From PHAA01 sp963665865 (lineage in GTDB: Bacteria > Bacillota > Syntrophomonadia > Syntrophomonadales > Syntrophomonadaceae), in the NCBI GenBank assembly GCA_963665865.2, contig CAXXWF010000001.1, positions 3,100,001 to 3,164,000 of the forward strand: a stretch of 64,000 bases of DNA, written 5' to 3'. Below are positions 61,721 through 64,000 of this stretch, in pieces. Position numbers and translations under genes: made by a program. Within the stretch, counting starts at the first letter, position 1. Every line of letters starts with the position of its first letter. Below the pieces are notes generated by a model. It was given only the letters and a program-made list of their open reading frames with translations, was not told the DNA's origin and did no database searches.

Positions 61721-62863
61721 TTACGTATCTTTTCGGAGTATCCCTAAATACTCCTCATAGGCAAAAACACGACTTCTACGGACATTCTCGGTTTGCTTTA
61801 GAATACCCAGCTCAATTAGCTTGTTGACTGCGTTTGATACAGCATTGAAGGAAAGCCTTAATGCCGCACTAGTTTTTTTGATGTCAATAATAGGGCTGCC
61901 TTCAAGGTAATTAAATACCTTTATGACTGTTTTGGCAGATTTTCCTGTATTCTTAACAACCTCATAATTTCTGTTATGCAGATTGACAAGCTCATCAATT
62001 GTTGTAATTGCATCCTGAGCTGATTCATAAATCGCTAACAGAAAGAATTTTATCCACTGCTCAAAGTTGCCTTTCGTTCTGACATCATTCAAACGGTCAT
62101 AATACTCTATCCTGTTTCTCTTCAAAAAATATGAGATATACAAGGTTTCATGACTTAAATACTTTTTCTCAATCAGATAAAGTGCGATTAGAAGCCTTCC
62201 TATTCTGCCGTTTCCATCTAAAAACGGGTGAATAGTTTCAAACTGATAGTGAATCAAGGCAATTTTAATTAGAGGTTCAAGTTCATCCTCTCTATTAATA
62301 AATTTCTCAAGGTCAGACATTGCCTCTATCATCTCCTCGGAATTTGGAGGAATGTATCGAGCATCCCTTAAAGTGCCACCTGCCGGACCGATCCAGTTCT
62401 GACTATGTCTGAATTCACCGGGGCTTTTTTCCCCGCCGCGGACACCCTGCATCAAAATCTCATGTGTTTCTTTTATAAGGCGATTGCAAATGGGCAGTTC
62501 GCTAAGGCTTGATGAAGCATATTGTGATGCCTTAATGTAGTTAATAACATCCGCAATATGTTGATTGGTGTTTTCTTCAATATTGGGGTCAAGTATATCA
62601 TCAAGGGTTGCTTGTGTGCCTTCAATTTGCGAGGATAGAAGTGCTTCCTTGCGCACATACATGGAGACAAACAGATCAATATTAGGAATCTGTCTCGAGA
62701 CGCCTTCCAAGATTCCAATACTTCGGTTAGCCTTTGATAACAAATTAACAGTTTCCTCATTAAGCTCAACGGGTGGACTTGGCGGTAATGGCCTTGGTAA
62801 AAACGATCTATATTGAAGTTCACCTGTTAAATTTGTCTTATATTCTCCTGCACGGTTTTTCAT
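61721..62863 (-). CDS. Fic-domain protein (AMP-transferase family) with C-terminal winged helix
   Basis: A 380-residue protein. The Fic core is IHPFLDGNGRIGRLLIALYL at residues 211-230, with all catalytic residues. An N-terminal auto-inhibitory motif is SSQIEGT at 77-83, the class II arrangement in which the glutamate blocks ATP. The C-terminus is a winged helix (IIDIKKTSAALRLSFNAVSN, AVNKLIELGILKQTENVRRS). This is the common Fic/DOC-wHTH architecture, with adenylylation of an unknown protein. AGAGGAGGTGCAAT precedes the ATG. It stands alone between the corrinoid operon and the SLH gene. Confidence 0.92.
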   Translation of the reverse strand: MKNRAGEYKTNLTGELQYRSFLPRPLPPSPPVELNEETVNLLSKANRSIGILEGVSRQIPNIDLFVSMYVRKEALLSSQIEGTQATLDDILDPNIEENTNQHIADVINYIKASQYASSSLSELPICNRLIKETHEILMQGVRGGEKSPGEFRHSQNWIGPAGGTLRDARYIPPNSEEMIEAMSDLEKFINREDELEPLIKIALIHYQFETIHPFLDGNGRIGRLLIALYLIEKKYLSHETLYISYFLKRNRIEYYDRLNDVRTKGNFEQWIKFFLLAIYESAQDAITTIDELVNLHNRNYEVVKNTGKSAKTVIKVFNYLEGSPIIDIKKTSAALRLSFNAVSNAVNKLIELGILKQTENVRRSRVFAYEEYLGILRKDT

Positions 62864-63112
62864 ATTGCACCTCCTCTAAAATGAAATTATATTCTTATAA
62901 TAACACATTTATTTCTTTATTATAATGCAAAACCAAATAACAAGGTCATATATCTTCTATTTATTTCATTATTATCTAATTAAACAAATAACATACATGG
63001 TTAGAGAACAGCCGGTATTCCTTCAGGAGCAGTTCGGTTTTGATGTAACTCCTGCGCATGCCTCCCATAAGAAAAACCTCCAAACTTTGATGCTCTTTTG
63101 TTGCATTTGAAA
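62864..63112. other. Intergenic, no gene seen
   Basis: An AT-rich promoter side for the Fic gene, followed by a plus-strand stretch that reads VREQPVFLQEQFGFDVTPAH in an open frame without a ribosome site. It is possibly a scrap; nothing firm. Confidence 0.3.
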
Positions 63113-63164
63113 AAGCCCGGTACCCACCCGGCGAGATGACTGAGAACCAGGGGGGTACGGGCTT
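63113..63164 (-). terminator. Terminator of the SLH-protein gene
   Basis: On the minus strand AAGCCCGTACCC and GGGTACCGGGCTT close a long hairpin (one bulge, GC-rich inner part CCTGG/CCGGG) followed by TTTTC. It lies 30 bases after the stop codon. Confidence 0.75.
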
Positions 63165-63194
63165 AATTTTAAAAAAAAATTAGATTTTTAAAGC

Positions 63195-64000
63195 TTAATT
63201 CTTAGCTCCCAAAGAATGGATTAGCGCGAGAGCCGCCTCAGCCCTGGTTACTACATGGCTCCCATCGAAATTTGTGCCATCGCCTTTAATAATATCCAAT
63301 CCGTAGCAGAGGGCGGCATAGCCCCTCAGGTCGTCACCGAGCAGGGAAGCATCCTTATAAGGAACCTGAAAGATTTCCGTCCGCCGGGCCAGGTATTCCA
63401 GAGAGAGGGAACGCACCATAAGCTGGGCCAAAAGACCCCGGCTTACCTCGGAGTCCGGGGGCAAGCTCTCCTTAATCCACCCCAGCTCAAAAGCGCGCTT
63501 CATGATTTCCGGCTCGGAGAGATTACGGGTATTATCAATACCACTGGCACTGTTTAGCATAGCTTTCAGCAATGCCAATAGTTTAATGTGTTCATCGGGA
63601 TGGAAGGCATTTCCGTATTCGCCCATAAGCCCTGCCTGCCCCAGAATGGATATTTCCTTTTCTGCATAATTTCCTGCGATGTCGGTGAAAACGTGACTTC
63701 CCTCATTTAGTGACAGGGGCTCACCTTGTTCATTAAGTTCGGTCCCATTATGGGCATCAATCATGCTAAACATAGCATGGGTGGGCTGATTTTGCGGCAG
63801 GTAGACCAGATGCATTTCTGGAGCACTTCCCTCGACCATGTTGAAAAGGGAATAAGCCAGGGTTAACGGAGCAGCTTGCAGATATAACTCATTACCCTTA
63901 TCCGTCCCCAGAGCTCCTTGGGGGGAAGGGAATTCTTTATCTATCCAGTTCAGGTTGTAGGAAACAATCTTTTTTGAGATCCGGTCTACTGTGATATTGA
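63195..64000 (-). CDS. YcdB/YcdC-type repeat protein with SLH domains, 5' end outside window
   Basis: The frame is open to the window edge, so the start lies beyond 64000. The first visible part (NITVDRISKKIVSYNLNWID, LQAAPLTLAYSLFNMVEGSA, EMHLVYLPQNQPTHAMFSMI) fits the PepSY-like YcdB/YcdC repeat of cell-envelope proteins. From about HVFTDIAGNYAEKEISILGQ onward three S-layer homology units follow, the last ending YGLDIIKGDGTNFDGSHVVT and RAEAALALIHSLGAKN. SLH domains anchor proteins to pyruvylated wall polymers. An exported surface protein is the firm conclusion; its function is unknown. Confidence 0.88.
   Translation of the reverse strand, partial: NITVDRISKKIVSYNLNWIDKEFPSPQGALGTDKGNELYLQAAPLTLAYSLFNMVEGSAPEMHLVYLPQNQPTHAMFSMIDAHNGTELNEQGEPLSLNEGSHVFTDIAGNYAEKEISILGQAGLMGEYGNAFHPDEHIKLLALLKAMLNSASGIDNTRNLSEPEIMKRAFELGWIKESLPPDSEVSRGLLAQLMVRSLSLEYLARRTEIFQVPYKDASLLGDDLRGYAALCYGLDIIKGDGTNFDGSHVVTRAEAALALIHSLGAKN

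Noticed and set aside
1..64000. CRISPR array, rRNA or tRNA genes, prophage
   Set aside because: No regularly spaced repeats, no rRNA-like sequence, no complete tRNA cloverleaf and no phage structural genes were recognised on either strand.

Overview
The window reads as chromosome of a low-to-moderate GC anaerobic Firmicute of class Clostridia (Peptococcaceae/Syntrophomonas/Desulfitobacterium-like). Supporting signs are strong AGGAGG ribosome sites, two T-box leaders, a ferredoxin-dependent 2-oxoacid oxidoreductase, a corrinoid methyltransfer locus, a copper-amine-oxidase-type stalk protein and an SLH protein. I cannot name the genus. No rRNA, tRNA or CRISPR array was recognised.

Layout. 1-1245: the start of a 2-oxoacid:ferredoxin oxidoreductase operon (minus strand) behind a T-box whose specifier reads ATC (isoleucine). 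1439-6746: a Phd-Uma2 fusion, a membrane protein, a lysozyme gene broken by a dead Y1-type transposon, a surface stalk protein and a YccA-like protein. 7135-10828: a MarR-controlled efflux operon (MarR, MFS pump, two-gene ABC exporter). 10860-15264: transposase and T-box scraps, then exported GH26, polysaccharide deacetylase and M14 peptidase genes. 15414-18322: an IS3 scrap, a MerR regulator with a textbook 19-bp-spacer promoter, a membrane methyltransferase and a DUF1992 protein. 18449-26290: a complete trpEGDCFBA-aroF operon with a Trp (TGG) T-box and pervasive translational coupling. 26440-35503: mixed genes including a cysteine synthase, an encapsulated-ferritin-type protein, a DUF362 protein and a rifampin phosphotransferase carrying a palindromic in-frame insertion. 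35567-48441: a propeller-like protein, two cyclic-di-GMP genes, and two copies of an enoyl-CoA hydratase / QueG-like Fe-S protein / MarR module in which a different gene has decayed in each copy, with a run of pseudogenes between them.

49084-61292 is the most distinctive part. It holds metQNI (D-methionine-type ABC importer), a corrinoid-protein remnant, a lone MtaA/URO-D methyltransferase, and a tight six-gene operon read from 61292 to 54963: 2-hydroxyacyl-CoA-dehydratase-like protein, MtaA-like enzyme, corrinoid protein, second MtaA-like enzyme, ferredoxin-ASKHA corrinoid reactivator, third and Zn-ligand-degenerate MtaA-like protein. No MttB-, MtaB- or MtrH-type protein is present, so every candidate methyltransferase belongs to the URO-D superfamily. 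The likely job is methyl transfer from an unknown (possibly S-methyl) substrate through the corrinoid protein, with the ASKHA protein and perhaps the dehydratase-like protein rescuing inactive Co(II). The window closes with a Fic protein and a partial YcdB/SLH surface protein.
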